This document shows positions 47,014 through 55,798 of a DNA stretch of 64,000 bases, piece by piece (the stretch's first letter is position 1; each line of letters opens with the position of its first letter). Source of the stretch: Hyphomicrobiales bacterium (lineage in GTDB: Bacteria > Pseudomonadota > Alphaproteobacteria > Rhizobiales > OSC116); contig JABSRZ010000012.1 in NCBI GenBank assembly GCA_013214705.1, positions 22,901-86,900 on the forward strand, written 5' to 3'. Position numbers and translations under genes: made by a program. The notes beneath the pieces are model-generated. The model saw only the letters and a list, made by a program, of their open reading frames with translations. It did not search any database and was not told the origin of the DNA.

Positions 47014-48093
47014 CTATTTATCTAAAGTAGCACCTAGCAGACTTAATGGGTTGTCTTCTATCGCCGAAATGTCGGCATCGCCAGCGCTTAATTGGCCTAA
47101 AAATGCCCGATATAGGCCTTGAATTTTGCCTTTATTGAGGTTTTTGCCAATGATGACAAATTCACTTTTACCTGAAAATTCAATATTTAATGGTTTTGAT
47201 GGAAATAGCAAATGCTGCACCGCATGAATGGCAAAAGCTTGATTTGGCTTGTCGGTAAAGGCTACCACGCCTTTAATGCGCAAAATATCTGTACCATATT
47301 CGCTGCGCAAAATGTCTAGAAAATTCCATAATTTTTGTTGGTCATATGCGCCTTGCTGACCAAAACTTAAACTATCTATTTGTTGATGCGCGTTTTTATC
47401 ATGCTGATGATGATGACTATGAGAATGACGATGGTGACGATGAGAATTTTGGTGATCATTATTTTGGCTTTCGGTTAGAAATAACTCAGCTAGATTAACT
47501 TGTTGAATGAGATGTAGCGGAATGTTGGGGGCAAAGCTGGCTATTTTATCGGTTATGGTGGGCATATCCTCGGCTTTTGCCAAATCGGTTTTATTGATGA
47601 TGATTTGATCGGCCATGCCCAATTGCTCCTGGGCTTCTATATGATGATCTAAGGTATTTACAATATTTGTGGCGTCGGCAATGGTGATGATTTGGCTTAA
47701 ATTAAAGCGTAAATTCAAATAAGGGTGGCTTAAAAAGCTGGCTATGATTGGCCCGGGTGAGGCAATGCCGGTGGTTTCGATGATGATGTGGTCGATCGGT
47801 TTAAGGCGGTTATTATCGATATCTCTTAAGATTTTTTCGAATGTTGTGACCAGATCGCCGCGAATAGAGCAACAAATACAACCGCTTGACATGATTAGCA
47901 TGTCAGTATCGGTATTTTCGACCATTAAATGATCCAGCCCAACATCGCCAAATTCATTAATGATGACCATGGTATTTGCAAAGCCATCATCTTGCAAAAT
48001 TCGGTTTAAAATGGTGGTTTTGCCCGCGCCTAAAAAGCCAGTTAACACCGTGATTTTAATGGCGGGGAGTTGCTTATTCTGCGGGTTGCTCAT
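47014..48093 (-). CDS. CobW/COG0523-family GTP-binding metal chaperone
   Basis: 359-residue G3E GTPase. Walker A is TGFLGAGKTTILNR (15-28), the metal-binding CxCC motif is SGCICCSI (70-77), and the nucleotide base motif is NKTD. A His-rich loop (about 205-232) is typical of zinc chaperones of this group. The C-terminal CobW_C domain follows. Its start codon lies within the last codons of the upstream EamA gene (20-base overlap), so its first residues are encoded by DNA shared with that gene. Zinc insertion is more likely than a cobalamin role. Confidence 0.9.
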   Translation of the reverse strand: MSNPQNKQLPAIKITVLTGFLGAGKTTILNRILQDDGFANTMVIINEFGDVGLDHLMVENTDTDMLIMSSGCICCSIRGDLVTTFEKILRDIDNNRLKPIDHIIIETTGIASPGPIIASFLSHPYLNLRFNLSQIITIADATNIVNTLDHHIEAQEQLGMADQIIINKTDLAKAEDMPTITDKIASFAPNIPLHLIQQVNLAELFLTESQNNDHQNSHRHHRHSHSHHHQHDKNAHQQIDSLSFGQQGAYDQQKLWNFLDILRSEYGTDILRIKGVVAFTDKPNQAFAIHAVQHLLFPSKPLNIEFSGKSEFVIIGKNLNKGKIQGLYRAFLGQLSAGDADISAIEDNPLSLLGATLDK

Positions 48094-48985
48094 TTTGTTG
48101 GTTTTCCTTAAACATGCTGCCTATCATGAGCGAAGTTAACACGATGACCACGCCAATGGCCTGAACATTCGACAATGATTCGTTAAACAACCAAATTGCC
48201 AGAGCCACGGTAACAATGGGTTCGATATTGCTAATAAAACTTATGGTAGCGGGTTTTAATCTTTTAGCTACATTTATAAATAGTGTTTGCGCCAATATAT
48301 AACAACCTAAAAGGCCAGCAAATGGCCAAATTATGGCTTTGGTTATGGCCACAGGTGGTGGCAAATTGCCGGTATAAACCAGTGTGACGATTATAAAAAC
48401 GGTTATGAACATGGCGATGAAATGACCGCTATAGAGCAGGACCACCGGGTTAAGTTCTTTAACTAATTTGCTTAAGCAAAGCAATTGAATGACTGCGGTT
48501 ATGGCAGCAATGAGAGCCAATAGGATGCCGATGCCGTTTAAGTTTGAAAATTCGGGCCCGACCACAAATATAAGACCAATGAATGCCATTAAAAACACTA
48601 TAATTTTTGCGGTGGTTAAGCGATCGCCAAAGATAAACGGCACAACCATTAGGGTAATTAAGGGCTGGGTAAAGAATATAATAACCGCCAAGGACAGCGG
48701 AATGAACGAGAATGACGCCAGATAAGTTATGCTTAAAACAGCGTTGGCACAGGCATATAAAATGATGAGCCAATATTGCTGACGGTTAAACTTAAAATAC
48801 TGGCGAAAAAACAACAGCATGATTGGCGTGGCGACAATTATGATGACGATATAGCGATAAAACACAGAATAGACCGGCAACAGGCCAGCTTGTTCGGTAT
48901 AAATAGAAAATGGCGAAATGAGCGCAAACATTGTTGCCGCACACAGGCCGATTAATATCCAGAATAATTGATTTGAATTTTGCAT
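48074..48985 (-). CDS. EamA/DMT-family transporter, copy 1
   Basis: 303-residue membrane protein with ten hydrophobic helices in two EamA halves (about 10-140 and 150-290). It is clearly paralogous to the gene immediately upstream: shared LPVYSVFYRYIVII-like, YLASFSFIPLSLAVIIFFTQP, GLIFVVGPEFSNLNGIGI and the ending NEQPAE. Substrate unknown; DMT carriers export metabolites or amino acids. It probably arose by tandem duplication of the upstream copy. Confidence 0.9.
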   Translation of the reverse strand: MQNSNQLFWILIGLCAATMFALISPFSIYTEQAGLLPVYSVFYRYIVIIIVATPIMLLFFRQYFKFNRQQYWLIILYACANAVLSITYLASFSFIPLSLAVIIFFTQPLITLMVVPFIFGDRLTTAKIIVFLMAFIGLIFVVGPEFSNLNGIGILLALIAAITAVIQLLCLSKLVKELNPVVLLYSGHFIAMFITVFIIVTLVYTGNLPPPVAITKAIIWPFAGLLGCYILAQTLFINVAKRLKPATISFISNIEPIVTVALAIWLFNESLSNVQAIGVVIVLTSLMIGSMFKENQQNEQPAE

Positions 48986-49009
48986 GCTGCCACACTTGTT
49001 GTTTTGCGA

Positions 49010-49102
49010 TTGTCTATAGCTATTGTTTTCGGGGTCGCAACAAATGGGGCGCTTGTCGAAAGCTAGTTTATACTGTTATTGTTGGGCATTGTAAATGGTT
49101 GG
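49010..49102 (-). pseudogene. Broken copy of the D-Ala-D-Ala carboxypeptidase C-terminus
   Basis: Read leftward this encodes PTIYNAQQ, a TAA stop, then QYKLAFDKRPICCDPEN. The intact gene at 50041 ends PTIYNAQQQQYKPPFDMRPISCAPRKR. The offset of about 1,039 bases matches the offset of the two EamA genes, so this is the leftover of a tandem duplication. Confidence 0.85.
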
Positions 49103-49109
49103 AATTGGC

Positions 49110-50021
49110 TTATTCTGCGGGCTGCTCATTGGGTGTTTTTTCCTTATATAGGCTACCGGCCACTAGCGCAGTTAACACAATTACCACACCAAAAGCTTGG
49201 ATGTTAGAGAATGATTCGTTGAACAACCAAATGGCCAAAGCCACGGTAATTATCGGTTCTACATTGCTGACAAAGCTTATGGTGGCAGGTTGTAAATATT
49301 TAGCCACCATAGTGAGTAAAACATAGGCCAGCATATAAAAACCCACAATGCCGACTAAATTCACCGACATATCGACATTGAGCGCCACTGGCGGGGCTAT
49401 ATTGCCGGTATATATAAGTGTGACCAACACAAAAAATGATATGAACATAGCCATTAGATGAACGCTATATATTAGGGCTATTGAGCTGATTTCTTTAACC
49501 AATTTGCTCATGCATAACAATTGGATAACACCGCAAATGGCGGCAATGAAGGCCAAGCTGATGCCCAAACCATTGAGGTTTGAAAATTCTGGCCCGACCA
49601 CAAATATCAGACCCAAAAAAGCCACAAAAAATATCGCCATTTTGGCTGGGCTTAAGCGGTGGCCAAATACAAATGGCACAACCATTAGGGTGATGATGGG
49701 GGCGGTGAAGAAAATAATGACCGCTAACGACAGCGGAATGAAAGAAAATGAAGCCATATAGGTTAGGCTTAAGGTCGCGGCGGCGCAGGCTTGCAGCATC
49801 ACCAACCAAAATTGGTGACGGTTAAAGTTAAAATAGCTGCGGGCAAAAAGTAAAATAAAGGGTGTGGTGATGAGCATGATGATGACATAACGGTAAAACA
49901 CCGCATAGGCAGGTAATAGGCCTGCTTGCTCGGCAATGACGGTGAACGGCGCGACAACGGCAAACATAGCTGAAGCGGCTAAGGCAACTAATACCCAGAC
50001 TGATTTACTTGTATTTTGCAT
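49110..50021 (-). CDS. EamA/DMT-family transporter, copy 2
   Basis: 303-residue ten-helix transporter, paralogue of copy 1. ATG 50021 (MQNTSKSVWVLVALA) aligns with the start of copy 1 (MQNSNQLFW) and is preferred over GTG 50030. The two proteins share length, most helix sequences and the last residues (NEQPAE). It follows the carboxypeptidase by about 20 bases, so it is part of that operon. Divergence between the copies is considerable, indicating an old duplication. Confidence 0.9.
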   Translation of the reverse strand: MQNTSKSVWVLVALAASAMFAVVAPFTVIAEQAGLLPAYAVFYRYVIIMLITTPFILLFARSYFNFNRHQFWLVMLQACAAATLSLTYMASFSFIPLSLAVIIFFTAPIITLMVVPFVFGHRLSPAKMAIFFVAFLGLIFVVGPEFSNLNGLGISLAFIAAICGVIQLLCMSKLVKEISSIALIYSVHLMAMFISFFVLVTLIYTGNIAPPVALNVDMSVNLVGIVGFYMLAYVLLTMVAKYLQPATISFVSNVEPIITVALAIWLFNESFSNIQAFGVVIVLTALVAGSLYKEKTPNEQPAE

Positions 50022-50040
50022 AGCGCGCACAGTTTAAAAT

Positions 50041-50955
50041 CTATTTTTTCTTTTTGCTCACACGTTTTCGGGGGGCGCAAGAAATGGGGCGCATATCGAA
50101 AGGTGGCTTATACTGCTGTTGCTGGGCGTTGTAAATGGTTGGGAAGTTATTAATATTTTTTGTCAGTTGCAAAAACCCGTAATCGAGTAATTCTGTAACC
50201 CGGGCATTGCGAGATTTCACACTTTTGCCACCCAGCATTATGGCGACAATTTTTTGCCCGCCGCGTTTGGCGGTAGCGATTAAATTATAACCTGATGAGC
50301 AAACAAAGCCGGTTTTCATGCCATCTGCACCTTGATAACTACGCAGCAGGCCATTGCGATTGCGGAATTTTTTATTGTTGATGTTGAGATAACGCATTTT
50401 GTAAAAATGAGCATATTGCGGATATTGAGTGAGAATGGCGCGGCTTAGCTTGGCCAAATCTCTGGCGGTGGAAACTTGGTCTTTTTTAAACAAGCCGTGC
50501 GGGGTAGAAAAATGGGTACGCGTCATACCCAAAGAGTGCGCGGTGCGGTTCATCAGGTTTAAGAAATTCGCCTCGGAGCCGGATATATGTTCGGCCAATG
50601 CCATCGCGATGTCATTAGATGAGCGGATGAACAAGGCTTCTAGGGCTTTTTCGACCCGGATGCTATTGCCTGTGCCAATGCCCAACTTACTTGCGGGTTG
50701 GTTGGCGGCATGGCGCGACAATTTGAGTTTGGTTTCAAGGCTGAAATCATTACGTTCGGTAAGGGCTTTAAAGGCTAAATAGCCAGTCATAACTTTGGTC
50801 AGCGATGCTGGATACCATTGTTGGTCGATATCCTCGCCGGCCAAAATGCGGCCTGAGCTGACCTCGAACACAATTTGCGGTTTTGCCAGCGCCATTGGCG
50901 CCCACAGGACGGCAAATAGGGTGATTAAGCTCAGAAATTTGGCGTATTTTTGCAT
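50041..50955 (-). CDS. D-alanyl-D-alanine carboxypeptidase (PBP5/6-like serine hydrolase)
   Basis: 304-residue penicillin-binding protein that trims the terminal D-Ala of peptidoglycan stem peptides. The signal peptide ends MALAK. The active-site triad motifs are S51-L-T-K54, S112-S-N114 and K214-T-G216. It lacks the long C-terminal domain and amphipathic anchor of E. coli PBP5 and ends in a basic tail (RKRVSKKKK). ATG 50955 is favoured since it starts the signal peptide; ATG 50991 is possible. Confidence 0.92.
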   Translation of the reverse strand: MQKYAKFLSLITLFAVLWAPMALAKPQIVFEVSSGRILAGEDIDQQWYPASLTKVMTGYLAFKALTERNDFSLETKLKLSRHAANQPASKLGIGTGNSIRVEKALEALFIRSSNDIAMALAEHISGSEANFLNLMNRTAHSLGMTRTHFSTPHGLFKKDQVSTARDLAKLSRAILTQYPQYAHFYKMRYLNINNKKFRNRNGLLRSYQGADGMKTGFVCSSGYNLIATAKRGGQKIVAIMLGGKSVKSRNARVTELLDYGFLQLTKNINNFPTIYNAQQQQYKPPFDMRPISCAPRKRVSKKKK

Positions 50956-51117
50956 TTTAACGACATTCTTAATGTTGGATATAAAAGTCATAGGGTTTAA
51001 ATTAAAACCTGTAAATGCAAAAGGCGGGTAATTTTGCTATTTTGGTTAATATAACCCGGGACAAAATTGGCGAAATGCTGTTATATTGAGGGCTTATCAA
51101 TGGAAAAATGAGGCAGT

Positions 51118-51495
51118 ATGGCAGTTAAAAAAACATCGAGTAATTATGTTATTCAATTTTTTCAGGCTTGCCATTATTCGCAGCTTGGCATTGTTTATGT
51201 TTATAAAAATGAAACTAGTTTTAGGCGAAACTTATTTTTTTGGCTGATTAGTTTGGCGCTTTCCATTTATATGGGGTTAGATTTTTTGCATTTTTGGGCG
51301 TTGAACCTGCCATTCATTGCGGCCTTGGCAATTGAATGTGTGAACACCGCCATTGAATCTATTGTCGATGAGATGGAAGTTGAAAATATATTAATGGGGG
51401 CGGCGAAAGATTGTGGCTCGGCGGCGGTGGCGATTATGCTGCTTGTCGGGTTATTTATGTGGCTACATTATTTATACCTTTTCATATTGGCCTAA
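51118..51495 (+). CDS. dgkA: Diacylglycerol kinase, DgkA type
   Basis: 125-residue membrane kinase that recycles diacylglycerol to phosphatidic acid. The active-site signature is ECVNTAIESIVDEM (about 78-91) with AKDCGSAAVAI after it; three helices are visible. GAGGCAG precedes the ATG. It stands alone upstream of a terminator shared with the opposing tRNA gene. Confidence 0.93.
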   Translation: MAVKKTSSNYVIQFFQACHYSQLGIVYVYKNETSFRRNLFFWLISLALSIYMGLDFLHFWALNLPFIAALAIECVNTAIESIVDEMEVENILMGAAKDCGSAAVAIMLLVGLFMWLHYLYLFILA

Positions 51496-51535
51496 ACCTA
51501 CAAGCTAGTGGCTGAAGGAATTTCAAAAAAAGGCG

Positions 51536-51559
51536 AAAAAAAAGCGGCTGTGAAGCCGC
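51536..51559 (-). terminator. Bidirectional terminator between dgkA and tRNA-Leu
   Basis: Perfect GCGGCT/AGCCGC stem (51544-51549 and 51554-51559) with a 4-base loop. Eight T residues follow on the reverse strand (tRNA side) and TTTT on the forward side. Confidence 0.88.
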
Positions 51560-51577
51560 GTTTTATTATCTAGTATA

Positions 51578-51663
51578 TGGTACCTCTGGCCAGACTCGAA
51601 CTGGCACGTCCGAAGGACAGCAGATTTTGAATCTACCGTGTCTACCAATTCCACCACAGAGGC
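51578..51663 (-). tRNA. tRNA-Leu (anticodon CAA)
   Basis: 86 bases including an encoded CCA. The acceptor GCCTCTG pairs with CAGAGGT (first pair G-U). The anticodon stem GTAGA/TCTGC closes a TTCAAAA loop with CAA at the anticodon positions. A long variable arm and the GTTCGAGTC T-loop are present, as in class II leucine tRNAs. Confidence 0.95.
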
Positions 51664-51694
51664 ATTAAGCGGCATACACGTCGATAATGTCGCG

Positions 51695-51722
51695 ATCATA
51701 GCCAAAAGAATTAGTGCGTCAA
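51695..51722 (-). promoter_or_regulatory. Promoter of tRNA-Leu
   Basis: On the reverse strand TTGACG and TATGAT are separated by 16 bases and end about 31 bases upstream of the mature tRNA. Confidence 0.7.
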
Positions 51723-51828
51723 GCTATCTATTTTAAAAATCGGCTTTATCAATATAAAAATTGAAAAACGCCTTGATTATAATGTTGGTCAATGACTATA
51801 AGGATGAAACAATTGGTGAGGGCGTGAT

Positions 51829-52407
51829 TTGATTAGAGCATTATATGACTGGACCATGCGCCTAGGGCAAAGCAAATATGGCATTTGGGGTTTGGTGCTG
51901 GTGGCATTTGCCGAGAGTAGTTTTTTCCCCATTCCGCCAGATATATTGCTTATTCCGATGGTTTTATCGTTACGCACAAGGGCATTTTATTTTGCTTTTG
52001 TGGCGACATTCGCCTCGGTTTTAGGCGGGGCATTTGGTTATTTAATTGGCTCCTATGGGTTTGACGCCATTGGCCAGCCATTATTGGCATTTTACCAATA
52101 TGAAGACCAGTTTGAGAGCTTTAAGCAAACCTTTAATGAATGGGGTGCGTGGTCGGTATTTGTAACCGGGGTGACGCCGTTCCCGTATAAAGTGATCACC
52201 ATAACATCGGGTGTGACCGGGCTAGATTTTGGCATATTTATGCTGACCAGTGTGGCTGCGCGTGGGGCGCGGTTCTTTTTGGTCGCCGGATTGTTATATT
52301 ATTTTGGCGCGCCGATACGCGAATTTATCGAAAAACGCTTAGGCCTGTTATTCATTGTATTTTGTGTGCTGTTAATTGGCTCATTTGTGTTGATTAAATA
52401 TGTGTAA
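51829..52407 (+). CDS. YqaA/DedA-like VTT-domain membrane protein
   Basis: 192-residue inner membrane protein of the VTT (DedA/SNARE-associated) superfamily, YqaA branch. AFAESSFFPIPPDILLIPM (about 26-44) and GVTPFPYKVITITSGV (112-127) with its conserved Pro and Lys are the family marks. TTG 51829 is the start: GAGGG at 51818-51822 sits 6 bases upstream and no better codon exists. DedA relatives flip phospholipids or maintain membrane potential; the role here is inferred only. Confidence 0.88.
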   Translation: MIRALYDWTMRLGQSKYGIWGLVLVAFAESSFFPIPPDILLIPMVLSLRTRAFYFAFVATFASVLGGAFGYLIGSYGFDAIGQPLLAFYQYEDQFESFKQTFNEWGAWSVFVTGVTPFPYKVITITSGVTGLDFGIFMLTSVAARGARFFLVAGLLYYFGAPIREFIEKRLGLLFIVFCVLLIGSFVLIKYV

Positions 52408-52458
52408 GCCACATTTATGACTTATTGCTGATGGCAAATGAACAAAAATGGGGAATTT

Positions 52459-52950
52459 ATGAATTTGACTTATAAGAATAGCTTGTGGATGATATTGGCA
52501 TTGGCATTAACCGCCATCGGCACGGCATTATATTATGAATATGCGCTTAATTACCAGCCTTGCGCGCTATGCTATGAAGAGCGAATTCCCTATTATATTT
52601 TAATTGCAGTCAGCGTGTTGGCATTGGTCGCCGACAGGTTTATGGATGGCAAAATTATAGGCAAAATGCTGATTGGCGCATTGGGTATATTGATGTTTTT
52701 GGGCAGCCTTTATGGAGTTTATCATGCTGGCATCGAGTGGGATTTTTGGGCCGGACCTAGCACTTGCACCGGAGCGGCGCTAAGCTTTGATGGCTCGACC
52801 GATTTACTAAGCTTGGTGACAAGTATAAAAATTGTGCCTTGTGATGTGGCTAACTGGCGGCTATTCGGCATTAGTTTTGCTGGCTATAATGCCTTAACTG
52901 CGATGTTAATGGCGGTTATCTGCGGCTTGGCGCTGAACAAAAACCGTTAA
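52459..52950 (+). CDS. dsbB: Disulfide bond formation protein B
   Basis: 163-residue four-helix membrane protein that reoxidises DsbA and passes electrons to quinone. The first redox pair is Cys35-Cys38 (QPCALCYEER) and the second Cys103 and Cys128 (STCTG, VPCD). ATG 52459 is favoured by GGGGAA upstream. No dsbA gene is adjacent. Confidence 0.93.
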   Translation: MNLTYKNSLWMILALALTAIGTALYYEYALNYQPCALCYEERIPYYILIAVSVLALVADRFMDGKIIGKMLIGALGILMFLGSLYGVYHAGIEWDFWAGPSTCTGAALSFDGSTDLLSLVTSIKIVPCDVANWRLFGISFAGYNALTAMLMAVICGLALNKNR

Positions 52951-52971
52951 TTACAATAGAAAAATCTGAAT

Positions 52972-53631
52972 TTACAGTAATTTCTTAATGAGAAACTCAC
53001 GTGCTTGTTCGATGCCATCTGGCCCGATGCCATGGCCAACGCCGGGGCTGGTGTGGGTTTTGACTTTGAACTTGTTGGCTTTTAAGTGTTTCTCGGCCTC
53101 GGCCAGTGATGAATAGGGCACAACCTCATCTTGATCGCCATGCACTAACAATATGGGTGGTCGGCTTTTGGTTTGTTTTTTGAGCGTTTCTATGCCGGTC
53201 AGTGCGCCCGAAAAGCCAACGACTGCCGCAAGTGGTTTTGGACGGCGCGGGGCGACATAAAGTGCCATCATCGTGCCTTGTGAGAACCCAATGAGCGCGA
53301 TGTCTTTTTCTCTTAATTTATAACGTTGTTTTTGGCTGTCGATAAACGCAGCTAAATGTTGATGATTATTGCTAGTGCCGGCTAGTTTTTCTTCATAACT
53401 TAGCGAAGATAACGGAAACCATTCGCGCCCGCCCATGGGGTTTTGGCCGCACGGAAACGGCGCATGCGGGCTGACAAAAGCCGTGTTGGGCAGCGATTTG
53501 TAAAATTGTTCGGTCAACGAGATTAAATCATTGCCATCAGAGCCATAGCCATGCAAAAATATAACTAGTTTTTTAATATCGCCTTTTGGTTCGAGCCGTG
53601 GGCCATCGATAATGATTATATTTTGCGACAT
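52972..53631 (-). CDS. Alpha/beta hydrolase, carboxylesterase/phospholipase family
   Basis: 219-residue serine hydrolase of the short carboxylesterase group (like YpfH/EstB). The nucleophile Ser is in GFSQGTMMAL, the Asp is in HGDQDEVVPY, and His is in PGVGHGI. The oxyanion stretch is FLHGYGSDGND. ATG 53631 has GAGGAAA upstream and starts MSQNIIII; the longest frame would cross into the divergent gluQ gene and is rejected. Confidence 0.9.
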   Translation of the reverse strand: MSQNIIIIDGPRLEPKGDIKKLVIFLHGYGSDGNDLISLTEQFYKSLPNTAFVSPHAPFPCGQNPMGGREWFPLSSLSYEEKLAGTSNNHQHLAAFIDSQKQRYKLREKDIALIGFSQGTMMALYVAPRRPKPLAAVVGFSGALTGIETLKKQTKSRPPILLVHGDQDEVVPYSSLAEAEKHLKANKFKVKTHTSPGVGHGIGPDGIEQAREFLIKKLL

Positions 53632-53693
53632 AATTTCCTCTGATTTATTTAGGGCTTGGCCCGTGAATGATACATATAATAAAGGTGGCGCGG

Positions 53694-54623
53694 GTGCAAC
53701 AAAAATTGAAATTACGCTTTGCGCCCAGCCCCAATGGTTTTTTGCATTTGGGGCATGCTTATTCGGCTTTGTTAAACGCACAAATAGCCGATGCATTAGG
53801 GGCTGAATTCATCATCCGCATGGAAGACATTGACCAATTGCGCTGCAAGGCGACATATATAGACGCCTGTTTGGAGGATTTGAGCCGGTTGGGGTTGGAA
53901 TTTGACCCTGAAATTATGCATCAGAGCCAGCGGCAGGCGGCTTATGCTGCGGGACTAAAAAAGTTGATGGCGCTGGGGGTATTATACCCATGTTTGGCCA
54001 CCCGCGGCGAGATTAAGAAATATTACGCCACTCATAAGAAGGTATATGACCCAGATGGGGCGCTGATTTACCCGCAATTATACAAGAATTTAACTGCGCA
54101 AGAGCGGCTAGACATTATGGCTGGTGAGGCGGCTTATGCACTGCGGCTAGACATGCAAAAGGCCAGGCAACTGGTGGCGCATAAAATGTGCTTTTTGCAA
54201 GTGGATTTGGCTGAAGGGCAAATGGTGCGGCAAAAATTTAACCCGGCTATTTGGGGTGATGTGATTATTGCCCGCAAGGACATTGGCACATCTTACCATT
54301 TGAGTGTGGTGGTGGATGACGCGGCGCAGGGCATAACCCATATTGTGCGCGGCATGGACTTATATAAAGCCACATATATTCACCGGTTATTGCAAAATCT
54401 ACTCGGGTTGCCTGAACCGATTTACCACCACCACCAATTGGTGGAAGATGAGGCTTTTAACAAGCTGGCGAAATCTCGTAGCAGTGCAACATTACGCGAT
54501 TACTGGGCGGAACATGCAGATGATGACTTAAATGGTTTTGGTGCACAACAAGGTTTGCTTGCGGCTCCGGTTAGGGCTAACTTGGCAATAAAAATTGCCG
54601 CAATTATAAGCAGATCAACATGA
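53694..54623 (+). CDS. gluQ: Glutamyl-Q tRNA(Asp) synthetase
   Basis: 309-residue enzyme that attaches glutamate to the queuosine base of tRNA-Asp. It is a truncated GluRS: the catalytic half only, with RFAPSPNGFLHLGHAYSA (HIGH-like HLGH), RMEDID, and KLAKSRSS (KMSKS-like). Zinc-site Cys/Tyr pattern is partial (YPCLATRGEIKKYY). GTG 53694 has GGTGG just upstream and gives the usual short N-terminus; ATG 53667 is possible. The stop overlaps the next start by 4 bases. Confidence 0.9.
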   Translation: MQQKLKLRFAPSPNGFLHLGHAYSALLNAQIADALGAEFIIRMEDIDQLRCKATYIDACLEDLSRLGLEFDPEIMHQSQRQAAYAAGLKKLMALGVLYPCLATRGEIKKYYATHKKVYDPDGALIYPQLYKNLTAQERLDIMAGEAAYALRLDMQKARQLVAHKMCFLQVDLAEGQMVRQKFNPAIWGDVIIARKDIGTSYHLSVVVDDAAQGITHIVRGMDLYKATYIHRLLQNLLGLPEPIYHHHQLVEDEAFNKLAKSRSSATLRDYWAEHADDDLNGFGAQQGLLAAPVRANLAIKIAAIISRST

Positions 54624-55747
54624 GCGATGAAAAAAACCAAAATAGTGCCGAATTTGAAGCCGAAGCTGGGTTTGAACAGAGGCGGTTTTACGATGTGATC
54701 GTGCATGAAATTAGAAACCAAGCCGGTATTATTAGCAATTTAAGCGAAATGCTGCTAGATGAGAAATTGGCAAAATCGCACGATTTTTATAAACAAGCTT
54801 TGCAGCAAACTGCCGAGCGGATGACTTGGTTGTCGCAAAGTTTTTTAAAGCTTGAACAATTTGGCAATGACAACCCGCAGGAGAATGTAAAACTGGCTGA
54901 GTTTTTGGCCATTTTCTGCCTGTCGTTTGAACATTTGGCTAAAAATAAAGGCCTGAAGTTTGAGCTATCGATAGATGATAGCTGCCCAATATATGTGAAT
55001 ATCGATAAAATTAGCGTTGGGCAAATATTGGCCAATTTGGTTGGCAATGCGCTAAAATATACCGACCATGGCGGGGCGAATTTGCATGTCTATAGCGATG
55101 AGAAACTGATATTTGAGGTGATTGACAGCGGCATTGGTATAGATGCCAAAGATAAAAAAACCGAGGCTAAGATATTTGCCGATTATGCGGGGTTGGACAC
55201 GGCGCTTGATAAAAAAGGTGCGGGTTTGGGCTTGTGGATTAGCCGAAAATTAGCCCGCGCGATGCAGGGTGAGGTTGAACTTGTTGCCGACCACCCGCAA
55301 AATGCTGAAGCCGGCGCTTGCTTTCGGTTCTCTGTGCCTGTGCGCGCGGTGGCAAGTGTTGACGTTGAAAAAGCTGCGGCATTGGCGCCAAATAACCCAC
55401 CCATTGGGCGGATATTATTGGTCGAAGATAATGACTTGAATCGGCATATAATTGGCACAATGTTATCCAGTACCAAACTAGAATTTGACATTGTAAGCAG
55501 CATTGAACAAGCCCGTAAGAAAGCTGAACAACAAGATTATGCGCTTATATTACTGGACTTAAATTTGCCAGACGGGCGCGGGGAGGCGGCGGTAAAATAT
55601 TTTGCGAATGTAAAAATTGTGGCGCTGACGGCAGATGCTGAAAAAGGCCTAGAAAAGCGGCTAAAAAGTTTGGGCTTTGCGGCTTTGGTGGAAAAACCGA
55701 TTGTGATTAAAGACTTTTTTAAGGTGATTTATGCGATATTGGCTTAA
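54620..55747 (+). CDS. Soluble hybrid histidine kinase with C-terminal receiver
   Basis: 375-residue kinase without membrane or sensor domain. The H-box is YDVIVHEIRNQAGI (His about 34), and the ATP-binding N box lies near residues 134-145 with G boxes VIDSGIGI and KGAGLGLWISRKLA. From about 262 a receiver domain begins (RILLVEDNDLNRHI) with phospho-acceptor Asp in LILLDLNLPDGRG and Lys in VEKPIV. Translationally coupled to gluQ by an ATGA overlap. Partner regulator unknown; the input signal must come from another protein. Confidence 0.88.
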   Translation: MSDEKNQNSAEFEAEAGFEQRRFYDVIVHEIRNQAGIISNLSEMLLDEKLAKSHDFYKQALQQTAERMTWLSQSFLKLEQFGNDNPQENVKLAEFLAIFCLSFEHLAKNKGLKFELSIDDSCPIYVNIDKISVGQILANLVGNALKYTDHGGANLHVYSDEKLIFEVIDSGIGIDAKDKKTEAKIFADYAGLDTALDKKGAGLGLWISRKLARAMQGEVELVADHPQNAEAGACFRFSVPVRAVASVDVEKAAALAPNNPPIGRILLVEDNDLNRHIIGTMLSSTKLEFDIVSSIEQARKKAEQQDYALILLDLNLPDGRGEAAVKYFANVKIVALTADAEKGLEKRLKSLGFAALVEKPIVIKDFFKVIYAILA

Positions 55748-55798
55748 GCCATAAATAAATTGGCCTGAGCCAAAACCATAACTCTAAATATAGCGCCA

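Noticed and set aside
53632..53796. Longer N-terminus for the carboxylesterase
   Set aside because: It would overlap the divergent gluQ coding region; the internal ATG at 53631 has a strong ribosome site.
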